Both the position numbers and the translations under genes were made by a program. A stretch of 53,082 bases of DNA, taken from contig NZ_SDIF01000043.1 of the NCBI RefSeq assembly GCF_004122735.1, positions 1 to 53,082 on the forward strand, read 5' to 3'. The notes beneath the pieces are model-generated. The model did no database searches. It was not told the origin of the DNA and saw only the letters and a list, made by a program, of their open reading frames with translations. Positions 34,308-42,456 of this stretch are shown here, in pieces. Within the stretch, counting starts at the first letter, position 1; every line of letters begins with the position of its first letter. This DNA is from Streptomyces sioyaensis (lineage in GTDB: Bacteria > Actinomycetota > Actinomycetes > Streptomycetales > Streptomycetaceae).

Positions 34308-34399
34308 CCGCCGGACCCTCGCTCCGGTGACCCCCGCACCGTCGCGGTGGAAGCTTCTTCCACCGTGCCGGGGCCGGTCACCGGGCGAGGGTCCGGCGG
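34308..34399. terminator. Very long near-continuous hairpin after sucD
   Basis: The outer arms 34308-34322 and 34385-34399 pair over 15 bp without mismatch (CCGCCGGACCCTCGC with its complement). After one bulged T, 34324-34332 pairs with 34376-34384 over 9 bp. CCCGCAC then pairs loosely with GTGCCGGG, and the tip is a perfect 9-bp stem, CGGTGGAAG-CTT-CTTCCACCG (34345-34365). About 40 bp can form in a 92-nt element. A smaller stem, GACGGACG/CGTCCGTC (34276-34300), precedes it. Between convergent sucD and the sigma-like gene it can serve as a bidirectional terminator, though it is much larger than needed. Confidence 0.85.
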
Positions 34400-34410
34400 T
34401 GTGCGTTCGG

Positions 34411-34490
34411 GCCGGGAGCGGTGGGGAACGTCCGGGAAGGGCCGGGAGCGGTGGGGAACGTCCGGGAAGGGCCGGGAACGGCTGGGCAAC
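34411..34490. repeat. 30-bp tandem repeat next to the sucD palindrome
   Basis: The unit GCCGGGAGCGGTGGGGAACG plus TCCGGGAAGG (30 bp) is present exactly at 34411-34440 and 34441-34470; a third, diverged and partial copy starts at 34471. It begins 11 bp after the long hairpin. No gene is in this stretch. Confidence 0.9.
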
Positions 34491-34544
34491 GACTGGGCGA
34501 GCCCGGCCGCCCGCTGCCGGCGCCCCCCGAACGGGCCGCTGCCG

Positions 34545-35492
34545 CTAACGGCTCTCGGGCGTCAGCCGCGCCTGCCGGAGCCGCTTCCGTACGGCCTCGA
34601 TCCCGTGCCGATGCGCACTCCTCGCCCGGTGTCCACGCCCGGCCTTGTGTGCACTCCCTGCCTTGTGTCCACGGTCTGCCTTGCGTGCATCGTCCCCGGC
34701 CTTGTGAGCGCCCTCGTCACGCTGCGGGGCCGGTGACACCGGGGCGTGCGCCGCGCGGGACAGCGCCTGCCCCGGCGGGGTGTGGTGATCCGGCGTGACG
34801 AGCACCGTCAAGAGCGTGACCAGCGCGAACAGCCCGATCAGCCCGAAGACGGCCCGGGTGGTCCGCTCGGCGCCGCGCTCGCTGCCGGACCGTACGAACT
34901 CCGCGGCGGGCGGCGGCATCTGCTCCGCGGCCGCCAACCTGGCGAACCGGGCCCGCAGGATCTCGCCCTGCCGTACCGGCGGGTGCCCGCCGAGCCCCAA
35001 CTCCGGCAGCCGCTCGGCGATCTGCTCGCGCGCATGGGCCAGCCGCCCGGCCGCGGCCGGGGTGCTCGCCTCGATCTCCGCCGCGGTCTCGCACAGCCCG
35101 AGCCCCACCCCGTCGTGCAGCACCAGCGTCCGCCGGTACGGCGCCGGCAGGCTCAGCAGCGCCACCAGCAGCGCCTCGTCCGACGGTTCGGCCGGCGCGG
35201 CGAGCCGGTCCGGCGTACGGGCGGTCCGCAGCCCGGGGCACAGCCGGTGCCACGGCGCCAGCGCGTACTCATAGGTGGCCGCCCGCACCCACCCGGCCGG
35301 GTCCGGATCCACCGCGACCTGCGGCCAGCGCTGCCAGGCCAGCCGGAACCCCCGCTCCACCGCCCGCTGCGCCAGCCGTGGCCGGCCGGTGAGCAGAAAC
35401 GCCTGCCGGGTCAGCGCGGCTGCGTGCCGGGTGTGGAGTTCGTCGAAGGCGGTGGCGGCCTGCTCGCGCGGGGGCATACACGGCTGGGTCAT
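34545..35492 (-). CDS. Sigma-70-family-like protein with TM helix and basic His/Lys tail
   Basis: 315 residues from the ATG at 35492; a second ATG at 35477 is possible and neither has a good ribosome binding site. FDELHTRHAAALTRQAFLLTGRPRLAQRAVERGFRLAW resembles sigma region 2, and LLSLPAPYRRTLVLHDGVGLGLCETAAEIEASTPAAAGRLAHARE resembles region 4 with its HTH, so the protein derives from ECF sigma factors. A TM helix (AVFGLIGLFALVTLLTVLV, near 225) and a repetitive basic tail (HKAGDDARKADRGHKAGSAHKAGRGHR) follow, which is not normal for a working sigma factor. It is probably a membrane-bound sigma or regulator of unknown target. It is divergent from the DUF6350 gene. Confidence 0.75.
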   Translation of the reverse strand: MTQPCMPPREQAATAFDELHTRHAAALTRQAFLLTGRPRLAQRAVERGFRLAWQRWPQVAVDPDPAGWVRAATYEYALAPWHRLCPGLRTARTPDRLAAPAEPSDEALLVALLSLPAPYRRTLVLHDGVGLGLCETAAEIEASTPAAAGRLAHAREQIAERLPELGLGGHPPVRQGEILRARFARLAAAEQMPPPAAEFVRSGSERGAERTTRAVFGLIGLFALVTLLTVLVTPDHHTPPGQALSRAAHAPVSPAPQRDEGAHKAGDDARKADRGHKAGSAHKAGRGHRARSAHRHGIEAVRKRLRQARLTPESR

Positions 35493-35592
35493 ACACAACA
35501 GTGTGGAAAACCCGCAGAAGCATATGCACCGCGACACGTCGGGCATTTCGCCAGTCCATGGAGGAAACGCCTCTTGTTGGCAGCATGGTCGC

Positions 35593-37317
35593 GTGAGCCA
35601 GTTCACCGATCGTGGCCCCGCGTTGTCCTCGCACGGCCGCACCGCCGCCCAGCGCTCGTCGGCGATCGGCGCGGCCTTCCTCGGCGGGGTGACGGCAGCC
35701 GGCCTCGGGCTCGGCGCGCTGACGGTCGCCGTGCTGCTGCTCTGGGTCGCCTCTCCCGCCCCCGACAGCGGCCCGTCCGGGGCCCTGCATCTCGCCGCCG
35801 ACCTGTGGCTGCTGGCGCACGGCGGTGATCTGGTGCGCACCGGGACCCCCTCCGGCGTCCCGGCCCCGGTCGCGGTGACCCCGCTGCTGCTCGTGGTCCT
35901 TCCGGTCTGGCTGCTGCACCGGGCCGCCCGCCATGCCCTGGCGACCGCGGTCGACGGCCGTCCGGCCCCCGGCGACGCTCCCGGCGCCGCCTCCGTGGTC
36001 GCGCCGCGCACCCTGCTCGGGGCGCTGCTCACCGGCTACCTGTGCATCGCGGCCGGCGCGCTGCTCTACGCCTGCGCCGGCGGGCTGAGCGCCGAGCCCC
36101 TCAGCGTGCTGGTGTACGTCCCGGCCACCGCGGTCGCCACGCTCGCCGCCACGGCCTGGCGCCTGCTGCGCCACCCGGGCGCCGATCTGCTGCCCGACCG
36201 GGCGCTGCGCGCCTGCGCCCGGGTGCCCGACGGCCTGCGCACCTTCTTCAGCGGCGCGCGGTGTGCCGTCGCCGGCCGGGCCGCCGGCTTCGCCCTCGCC
36301 GCCCTGCTCGGCTCCGGCGCACTGCTCACCCTCCTCGGGCTCGGCCTGCACGCCGGCCGGGTGGGCCAGGACCTCCTCCAGCTGGCGCCCGACTGGGCGA
36401 GCCGTGCCACGGTGCTGCTGCTGTGCCTGGTGCTGCTCCCCAACGCGGCCGTGTGGGGCACCGCGTACGGCCTGGGGCCCGGCTTCACGGTGGGCGCGGG
36501 CAGCACGGTCGGCCCGCTGGGCGCCTCCGCCCATCCCGTGCTGCCGCAGCTGCCGCTGCTCGGCGGGGTGCCGGACGCCGGCCCGGGAAGCCCGCTGACC
36601 TGGGCGGTGGCCGTCCTGCCGATGGTCGCGGGGGTGCTGCTCGCCCGTTCGGTGGTCCGGCCCGGGGGCCAGGGCCCGCCCGGCGGCGCGGGCGGGCCCT
36701 GGTCATGGTGGGCGACGGCCTGTGTGGCCGCCCTGGGGGCCGGCTTCTGCGGCGCCGCCATGGCCCTGCTCGCCGGCCTCTCCGGTGGCGCACTGGGCAC
36801 CGGCGCGCTCGCCGCCTTCGGCCCGAGCTGGTGGCGTACGGGCCTGGCGGCGGCGGGCTGGACCGCCCTCACCGGCATCCCCGGCGCTGTCGTACTACGA
36901 GCTTGGCGGCGGCACACGGGACGGCGGGAGGGCGGGGCGGGCGGGGCGGACGGGGCAGATCCGTCGGGCCGGGGCGAGCCGGCGGCCGCGGAGAGCCAGG
37001 TGAGCACGGCGAGTGCGGAAAGCGCCGCGAGCGCGAAGGGCGAACGGGCGGGTGCGAAGGGCCTGACGCCCGCCAAGGCCGCCAAAGCCACCAAAACAGC
37101 CAAGGCCGCGACGGCCGCGAAGGCCGCCCGGGCGCTGCAAGGCGCCAAGGGCGCGCGGAGCGAGGGCGGGAGAGAGGGCGCGGGCGAGGAGGAGGACGCG
37201 GGGGAGGGCGAGGAGAAGCGGGACGCCGCGGCCGGCGCTGACGGTACGGCCTCCCGACCCGACGCGGCGGCCGCAGCCGGAACCGCACCCGCCGCCGCCC
37301 CCGAATCCGTCGCCTGA
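35593..37317 (+). CDS. DUF6350 (PerM-like cell-division-associated) membrane protein
   Basis: 574 residues from the GTG at 35593 (VSQFTDRGPAL); the ribosome binding site is weak, and the open frame extends 5' only through the neighbouring gene's sequence. At least eight hydrophobic helices occupy about 25-435, beginning with SSAIGAAFLGGVTAAGLGLGALTVAVLLLWV. This fits the actinobacterial DUF6350 family often named cell division protein PerM. The last ~125 residues are cytoplasmic, Ala/Lys/Glu-rich and low in complexity (AKAAKATKTAKAATAAKAAR), like a histone-H1 tail, and may bind nucleic acid or other acidic partners. It sits next to a sigma-like gene in divergent orientation. Confidence 0.82.
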   Translation: MSQFTDRGPALSSHGRTAAQRSSAIGAAFLGGVTAAGLGLGALTVAVLLLWVASPAPDSGPSGALHLAADLWLLAHGGDLVRTGTPSGVPAPVAVTPLLLVVLPVWLLHRAARHALATAVDGRPAPGDAPGAASVVAPRTLLGALLTGYLCIAAGALLYACAGGLSAEPLSVLVYVPATAVATLAATAWRLLRHPGADLLPDRALRACARVPDGLRTFFSGARCAVAGRAAGFALAALLGSGALLTLLGLGLHAGRVGQDLLQLAPDWASRATVLLLCLVLLPNAAVWGTAYGLGPGFTVGAGSTVGPLGASAHPVLPQLPLLGGVPDAGPGSPLTWAVAVLPMVAGVLLARSVVRPGGQGPPGGAGGPWSWWATACVAALGAGFCGAAMALLAGLSGGALGTGALAAFGPSWWRTGLAAAGWTALTGIPGAVVLRAWRRHTGRREGGAGGADGADPSGRGEPAAAESQVSTASAESAASAKGERAGAKGLTPAKAAKATKTAKAATAAKAARALQGAKGARSEGGREGAGEEEDAGEGEEKRDAAAGADGTASRPDAAAAAGTAPAAAPESVA

Positions 37318-37325
37318 CCCACTGT

Positions 37326-37360
37326 CCGGCCACCGGCCACCGGCCACCGGCCACCAGCCA
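37326..37360. repeat. Five 7-bp tandem units between convergent genes
   Basis: CCGGCCA is repeated four times exactly (37326-37353), with a fifth copy CCAGCCA. It lies just after the DUF6350 gene. Confidence 0.95.
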
Positions 37361-37384
37361 CTAGCCCGGCGCGGCCCCCGCCCC

Positions 37385-38287
37385 CTACTCCCGGTTGCTC
37401 AGCAGCGGGCGCAGCTCCTTGGGGAGCAGCTTCTCGCAGGACTTGCCGGAGGACTGGGTCAGCGCGTCGTTCACGCAGGTGAAGTAGTCGCGGTAGACGA
37501 TCTGCACGGTGAAGGTCGCGGCCACCATCATCAGCGCCAGCGACGCGGTCACCAGGCCCGCGATCGCCGCCGTGACCTGCGGGCGGGTGCTGCCCTGGGA
37601 GGACGGTGCGCCCGGCTGCCCGCCCGGGGCCGGCTCGGTGGCGGGGGCGGGGCGGCCCTCCATGGCGGCGGTGGTCGCCTCGGCGGTGGCCTTCGAGGAG
37701 TCCGGCTTGGCGCGCAGGGCGCTGACGCCCCAATACAGCGCCAGCGCGGCCAGCAGCAGCGCGATCTCCGGCAGGCTGAACAGCACGCAGAAGAACGCCC
37801 ACATACCGGCGAGCAGCGCATAGCGCGCCCGGCGCTGGGCCGGGTCGGTGGGGTCCCAGCGCAGTCCGCCGCCGGAGCCACCGGGGCCGCCGCCCTGCGG
37901 GCCGCCGCGGCCGCCCGGCCGGGAGCCGAAGCCGCCGTTCTGCCGGCCCGGCTGCCGCGGACTCCACTGGCTGCCCCAGCTCGGCGCCGCGTCGTCCTTC
38001 GACGGCGCCCCCGCCTCGTCCTGTCCGTCTTGCCCGTCCTGGCCGTCCGGGCCGGCGGGGTGGCGCGGGCGCCACTCCTGGTCGGGGGCGTCGGCCGGCG
38101 GCGGTGCGAAGGGGTTGTCGCGGTCGGAGCCCGCGGAATCCGGTGCGCCAGGGTCCGGGGAAGCCGACGACGGCTTGCGCTCGCGCGGCACCAGCACCGT
38201 CCCGGGGGCGGTGGCGGGCTGGGCGTACCTCCCAGCGGTGGCTGCGGGAGGGAGCAGGAGGGCCGCGCGGCGGCGTCGGTCCGTCAT
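37385..38287 (-). CDS. Three-helix integral membrane protein with long Pro/Gly-rich N-terminus
   Basis: 300 residues from the ATG at 38287; GGGGAAG lies 11 nt upstream. The first ~150 residues are disordered (APPPADAPDQEWRPRHPAGPDGQDGQDGQDE, then Gly-rich), followed by helices near 165-185 (LLAGMWAFFCVLFSLPEIALLLAALALYWG) and 245-268 (IAGLVTASLALMMVAATFTVQIV). The C-terminal tail has two Cys (FTCVNDALTQSSGKSCEKLL) that could form an outer disulfide. It is a conserved-looking Streptomyces neighbour of purN; the function is unknown. It is divergent from purN, with a 12-bp palindrome between. Confidence 0.75.
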   Translation of the reverse strand: MTDRRRRAALLLPPAATAGRYAQPATAPGTVLVPRERKPSSASPDPGAPDSAGSDRDNPFAPPPADAPDQEWRPRHPAGPDGQDGQDGQDEAGAPSKDDAAPSWGSQWSPRQPGRQNGGFGSRPGGRGGPQGGGPGGSGGGLRWDPTDPAQRRARYALLAGMWAFFCVLFSLPEIALLLAALALYWGVSALRAKPDSSKATAEATTAAMEGRPAPATEPAPGGQPGAPSSQGSTRPQVTAAIAGLVTASLALMMVAATFTVQIVYRDYFTCVNDALTQSSGKSCEKLLPKELRPLLSNRE

Positions 38288-38354
38288 CTGGTGTGCGTCT
38301 TCCCCTTGTCTCGTCCGTTCGCGGGCCTTCGCGACCGGCGCCCGGTTAGCACGA

Positions 38355-38366
38355 ACTGCATGCAGT
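38355..38366. promoter_or_regulatory. Perfect 12-bp palindrome in the purN divergent promoter region
   Basis: ACTGCATGCAGT is fully symmetric and lies in a relatively AT-rich patch, 68 nt before the membrane-protein start and 167 nt before purN. It may bind a dimeric regulator of either gene. It is not a recognised PurR box. Confidence 0.4.
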
Positions 38367-38532
38367 CTTACGCCTGACGCTACCTCCCGTGCCCGCCCCC
38401 GTCCCGTGGGGGCCGCGCGGTGTGCCGGTATCGTTGCTGACGGTCGGCGCCTTCGTAGGGTTCCCCGGATCTGCGGTACCCGCAGTCTTGTACGACCACA
38501 CAAAGCACGCGAGATCGGAAAAGAGCCCCGCC

Positions 38533-39189
38533 GTGGCTTCCTCCCCAGCCCCCGCCCCGTCCGCCCGACCCGGCCGTCCGGCCCGCATCGTCGTGCTCGT
38601 CTCGGGTTCCGGCACGAACCTGCAGGCGCTGCTGGACGCCATCGCCGAGCAGGGCCCGGAGGTGTACGGGGCCGAGGTCGTGGCCGTCGGCGCCGACCGT
38701 GGCGCGATCAAGGGCCTGGAACGCGCCGAGTCCGCGCAGCTGCCGACGTTCGTCTGCCGGGTCAAGGACCACGACAGCCGCCCGGACTGGGACGCGGCCC
38801 TGACCGAGGCGACCGCCGCCTACGAGCCCGACCTGGTGGTCTCGGCCGGCTTCATGAAGATCCTGGGCAAGGAGTTCCTCGCCCGCTTCGGCGGCCGGAT
38901 CGTCAACACCCACCCGGCGCTGCTGCCGAGTTTTCCCGGTGCCCACGGCGTGCGCGACGCGCTCGCGTACGGCGCGAAGGTCACCGGATGCACCGTCCAC
39001 TTCGTCGACGACGGCGTCGACACCGGCCCGATCATCGCCCAGGGCGTGGTCGAGGTCCGGGACGAGGACGAGGAATCCGCGCTGCATGAGCGCATCAAGG
39101 AAGTCGAGCGATCGCTGCTCGTCGAGGTCGTGGGGCAACTGGCCCGGAACGGCTACCGCATTGAGGGACGAAAGGTACGTATCTCGTGA
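38533..39189 (+). CDS. purN: Phosphoribosylglycinamide formyltransferase (GART)
   Basis: 218 residues from the GTG at 38533, with GGAAAAGAG upstream. ARIVVLVSGSGTNLQALLDAI is the phosphate-binding start. RIVNTHPALLPSFPGAHGVRDAL holds the catalytic Asn and His, and FVDDGVDTGPIIAQ holds the catalytic Asp. It transfers a formyl group from 10-formyl-THF to GAR in step 3 of purine synthesis. The stop overlaps the purH GTG (GTGA), so the two are co-translated. folD, which makes the cofactor, is 3 kb downstream. Confidence 0.97.
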   Translation: MASSPAPAPSARPGRPARIVVLVSGSGTNLQALLDAIAEQGPEVYGAEVVAVGADRGAIKGLERAESAQLPTFVCRVKDHDSRPDWDAALTEATAAYEPDLVVSAGFMKILGKEFLARFGGRIVNTHPALLPSFPGAHGVRDALAYGAKVTGCTVHFVDDGVDTGPIIAQGVVEVRDEDEESALHERIKEVERSLLVEVVGQLARNGYRIEGRKVRIS

Positions 39190-40757
39190 CCGCCACCGAA
39201 GGTACGCAGCGGCCCATCCGCCGCGCGCTGGTCAGCGTCTATGACAAGTCCGGGCTGGAGGACCTGGCCCAGGGGCTGCACGCGGCGGGCGTCCAGCTCG
39301 TCTCGACCGGATCGACGGCCGCGAAGATCGCCGCGGCCGGGGTGCCGGTCACCAAGGTCGAGGAGCTGACGGGCTTCCCCGAGTGCCTCGACGGCCGGGT
39401 CAAGACCCTCCACCCGAAGGTGCACGCCGGCATCCTGGCCGACCTGCGCCTGGACGACCACCGCCGGCAGCTCGGCGAGCTCGGTGTCGAGCCGTTCGAC
39501 CTGGTGATCGTCAACCTCTACCCGTTCCGGGAGACCGTCGCCTCCGGTGCCACGCCCGACGAGTGCGTGGAGCAGATCGACATCGGCGGCCCCTCGATGG
39601 TCCGTGCCGCCGCCAAGAACCACCCGTCGGTCGCCGTCGTCGTCAACCCCGCGCGGTACGGGGAGGTCCTCCGGGCCGTCGAGGCCGGCGGCTTCGGGCT
39701 CGCCGACCGCCGGCGGCTGGCGGCGGAGGCCTTCCAGCACACGGCGGCGTACGACACCGCCGTCGCCTCCTGGTTCACCAACCTCTACGCCCCCGAGGGC
39801 GACTACAACGGGCTCCCGGAGTTCGTCGGCGCGACCCTGGAGCGCAAGGGCACCCTGCGCTACGGCGAGAACCCGCACCAGGCCGCCGCCCTCTACACCG
39901 ACGGTGAGCCGGGCGGCATCGCCAACGCCGAGCAGCTGCACGGCAAGGAGATGTCCTTCAACAACTACATCGACACCGAGGCCGCGCGCCGGGCCGCCTT
40001 CGACCACGACGAGCCCTGTGTCGCGATCATCAAGCACGCGAACCCCTGCGGCATCGCGACCGGCAAGGACATCGCCGAGGCCCACCGCAAGGCGCACGCC
40101 TGCGACCCGCTCTCGGCGTACGGCGGCGTGATCGCCGTCAACCGTCCGGTCACCGTCGAGCTGGCCGAGCAGGTCGCGGAGATCTTCACCGAGGTCATCG
40201 CGGCCCCGGCGTACGAGGCCGGCGCGGTCGAGGTCCTCGCCAAGAAGAAGAACATCCGCGTCCTGAAGGTCGAGGGCCTGCCGACCCGGCCCGGCGACGT
40301 GAAGTTCCTCTCCGGCGGTGCGGTCATCCAGCACACCGATGTGTTCCAGGCGGCGGGCGACGACCCGGCGAACTGGACGCTGGCCACCGGCGAGGCGCTG
40401 CCCGCCGCCGAGCTCGCGGAGCTGGCCTTCGCCTGGCGGGCCTGCCGCGCCGTGAAGTCCAACGCGATCCTGCTGGCCAAGGACGGTGCCTCGGTCGGCG
40501 TCGGCATGGGCCAGGTCAACCGCGTCGACTCCGCGAAGCTCGCGGTCGAGCGGGCGGGCGAGGAGCGCGCGCGGGGCTCGTACGCCGCCTCGGACGCGTT
40601 CTTCCCGTTCCCGGACGGCCTGGAGATCCTCACGGCGGCCGGCATCAAGGCCGTGGTCCAGCCGGGCGGTTCGGTGCGGGACGAGCTCGTCGTCGAGGCC
40701 GCCGCGAAGGCCGGCGTGACGATGTACTTCACCGGCACCCGGCACTTCTTCCACTGA
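39186..40757 (+). CDS. purH: Bifunctional AICAR formyltransferase / IMP cyclohydrolase
   Basis: 523 residues, the full family length. The N-terminal MGS-like cyclohydrolase domain (about 10-160) has ALVSVYDKSGLEDLAQGL, LVSTGSTAAKI and GRVKTLHPKVHAGIL. The AICARFT domain (about 170-523) has RYGENPHQAAAL, NNYIDTEAARRAAF, IKHANPCGIA and KSNAILLAKDGASVGVG. It carries out the last two steps to IMP. It starts at a GTG overlapping the purN stop. A perfect 17-bp stem-loop ends the unit. Confidence 0.98.
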   Translation: MTATEGTQRPIRRALVSVYDKSGLEDLAQGLHAAGVQLVSTGSTAAKIAAAGVPVTKVEELTGFPECLDGRVKTLHPKVHAGILADLRLDDHRRQLGELGVEPFDLVIVNLYPFRETVASGATPDECVEQIDIGGPSMVRAAAKNHPSVAVVVNPARYGEVLRAVEAGGFGLADRRRLAAEAFQHTAAYDTAVASWFTNLYAPEGDYNGLPEFVGATLERKGTLRYGENPHQAAALYTDGEPGGIANAEQLHGKEMSFNNYIDTEAARRAAFDHDEPCVAIIKHANPCGIATGKDIAEAHRKAHACDPLSAYGGVIAVNRPVTVELAEQVAEIFTEVIAAPAYEAGAVEVLAKKKNIRVLKVEGLPTRPGDVKFLSGGAVIQHTDVFQAAGDDPANWTLATGEALPAAELAELAFAWRACRAVKSNAILLAKDGASVGVGMGQVNRVDSAKLAVERAGEERARGSYAASDAFFPFPDGLEILTAAGIKAVVQPGGSVRDELVVEAAAKAGVTMYFTGTRHFFH

Positions 40758-40775
40758 GCCGGCGGGCCACCGCGC

Positions 40776-40813
40776 GCGAAGGGCCGCACCCCGACCGGGG
40801 TGCGGCCCTTCGC
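40776..40813. terminator. Bidirectional terminator after purH
   Basis: GCGAAGGGCCGCACCCC (40776-40792) pairs perfectly with 40797-40813 around a 4-nt loop. It separates convergent purH and the minus-strand membrane gene ending at 40830. Confidence 0.9.
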
Positions 40814-40829
40814 CGTGTGCGCGACGCGG

Positions 40830-41387
40830 TCAGTAACGCGGCCGGACGAACCAGCGGTTGCTCTCGTCCTTCGACATGAACGCGATGACCAGAATGCCGA
40901 GGACGGTGTGCACCAGCCCGAACGGAAAGGTCATCAGGCTCACGAGGGTGTTGGCGATACCGAAGACGATGGCGCCGATCCGGACGCCCTTGCCGCCGTT
41001 GCCGCACTGCAGGGCCAGCGTGATCGCGACGGCTGAGAAGATCACGATCAGCACGATGACGAAGATCAGGACGCCCTTGCCGAGGCTCAGCATGGAGGTT
41101 TCGTCCGCGGAGGCGTACGGCGAGGTGTTGTGCGCGGCCTTGCTGACGCTGCCCAGGCCCATCACGGCGCCGATCAGGCCGATGACGTTCAGCCCGGCGA
41201 GCACGAACATGATCGCCCGCGCGGCTTTGACCCCGCCGGGCATCACCATCGGGTACTGCGGCTGCATGCCGGGCATGGGGCCGCCGCCCGGGTAGGGGCC
41301 GTACGGCGACGGCTGCTGCTGGGGATAGCCGTAACCGGGCTGCTGACCCGGCGGCGGACCGTAAGGGTTCTGCGGGGGATAACTCAC
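40830..41387 (-). CDS. Small membrane protein with Pro/Gln/Tyr-rich N-terminus
   Basis: 185 residues from a GTG at 41387 with GAAGGA upstream. The first ~50 residues are low in complexity (PPGQQPGYGYPQQQPSPYGP). Four hydrophobic helices follow, near 56-78, 103-123, 133-153 and 155-170, and the protein ends NRWFVRPRY. It has no enzyme motif. It follows the RDD-family gene on the same strand and shares its PQQP/GYGYPQQ N-terminal style, so the two may be a pair. Confidence 0.78.
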   Translation of the reverse strand: MSYPPQNPYGPPPGQQPGYGYPQQQPSPYGPYPGGGPMPGMQPQYPMVMPGGVKAARAIMFVLAGLNVIGLIGAVMGLGSVSKAAHNTSPYASADETSMLSLGKGVLIFVIVLIVIFSAVAITLALQCGNGGKGVRIGAIVFGIANTLVSLMTFPFGLVHTVLGILVIAFMSKDESNRWFVRPRY

Positions 41388-41422
41388 GAGCGGTGTCCTT
41401 CAAGCGACGTGAACGGAGCCGC

Positions 41423-41457
41423 GAAGGCCCCGATCGCGCAGTGGCGAGGGGGCCTTC
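41423..41457. terminator. Stem-loop between RDD gene and downstream membrane gene
   Basis: GAAGGCCCC (41423-41431) pairs exactly with GGGGCCTTC (41449-41457), and part of the 17-nt loop can pair further. It follows the RDD stop by 38 nt on the minus strand. Confidence 0.6.
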
Positions 41458-41495
41458 ACGGAGTGGTGCACTTCGGCGGGCGTGGGCCCGAACCG

Positions 41496-42215
41496 CTACT
41501 GGGTCTTGACGACCACCGAGCCGACGGCCTTGTCGGCGAAGGTCTGGCCCTTGTCGTCCCACAGCGGCCACAGCCAGCCGATGTAGCAGGCGATGCTGTC
41601 GAGGAAGTGCGCCAGGCGGCGGACGAAGGCCATACCGAAGCCGAGCGGCTGACCGGTGTCCTCGCGGACCAGCCGGATGCTCATGGCCTTCTTGCCCACG
41701 GTCTGGCCGGTGTTGCCTTCCTTGACGAGCATGAAGATGCCGCCCGCCATGGCCACCAGGGCGGCCAGACCGATCAGGACGAAGGCGAAGGCCGGCGGGC
41801 CGGCCGAGGCCGCGTCCGCCCGGCACTGGTAGTCGTCGTAGGCGCAGCTGTCGTAGTCGCTCACGGAGGACGCCGCCATGATGGCCGCGATGCCGTACAG
41901 GATGCCGGGCACCAGGCCCACGATCAGACCGTCGATGAGCAGGGCGCACAGCCGCGCACCCCAGCTCGCGTAACCCGTGGGCATCCCCATGCCCGGCATG
42001 CCCGGCTGGCCGTAGGGAGCCGCCGCCTGCTGCGGGTAGCCGTACCCCTGCTGCGGCGGGACGGGCTGCTGCTGCGGGTAGCCGTACGGCTGCTGCGGGG
42101 GCTGCTGGGGGTACCCGTAGCCGGGCTGTCCCTGAGGCGGGACCGGCGGCTGCTGGCCGTAGGGGGCCTGCGGCGGCTGCTGGCCGTACGGGTTGTTCGG
42201 GTCACCGAAACTCAT
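41496..42215 (-). CDS. RDD-family membrane protein
   Basis: 239 residues; GGAGGAAAA precedes the ATG. The N-terminal ~80 residues are Pro/Gln/Tyr/Gly repeats (GYGYPQQPPQQPYGYPQQ). The RDD domain starts at ASWGARLCALLIDGLIVGLVPGILYG with the Arg and Asp that name the family, has further helices near 143-163 and 185-215, and contains the conserved GQTVGKKAMSIRLVRED block. Three Cys in DYDSCAYDDYQC and elsewhere may lie outside. RDD proteins are membrane proteins of uncertain, probably transport-related, function. Confidence 0.88.
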   Translation of the reverse strand: MSFGDPNNPYGQQPPQAPYGQQPPVPPQGQPGYGYPQQPPQQPYGYPQQQPVPPQQGYGYPQQAAAPYGQPGMPGMGMPTGYASWGARLCALLIDGLIVGLVPGILYGIAAIMAASSVSDYDSCAYDDYQCRADAASAGPPAFAFVLIGLAALVAMAGGIFMLVKEGNTGQTVGKKAMSIRLVREDTGQPLGFGMAFVRRLAHFLDSIACYIGWLWPLWDDKGQTFADKAVGSVVVKTQ

Positions 42216-42456
42216 CTGCGGTTTTCCTCCGTTGGGTCCTTCTGGACCGCGCGGCGCGACGCGGAGGAAAAACAGGTTTCACTGGCGACCCCCCGACGAT
42301 GCCTGCGGCACTGCGCGTCAATCCTTCTAGTTGCGCATTCACTCTGTCCAGTTGGGTCCGGGGGCCGTTGTCCAAGTGCAATGATCAATTCCGGCCACGG
42401 ACGTCCCAGGGTGCCCTGATTGGAAGGCAGCCGCCCTCATCCGGGAGGATGGGGAC

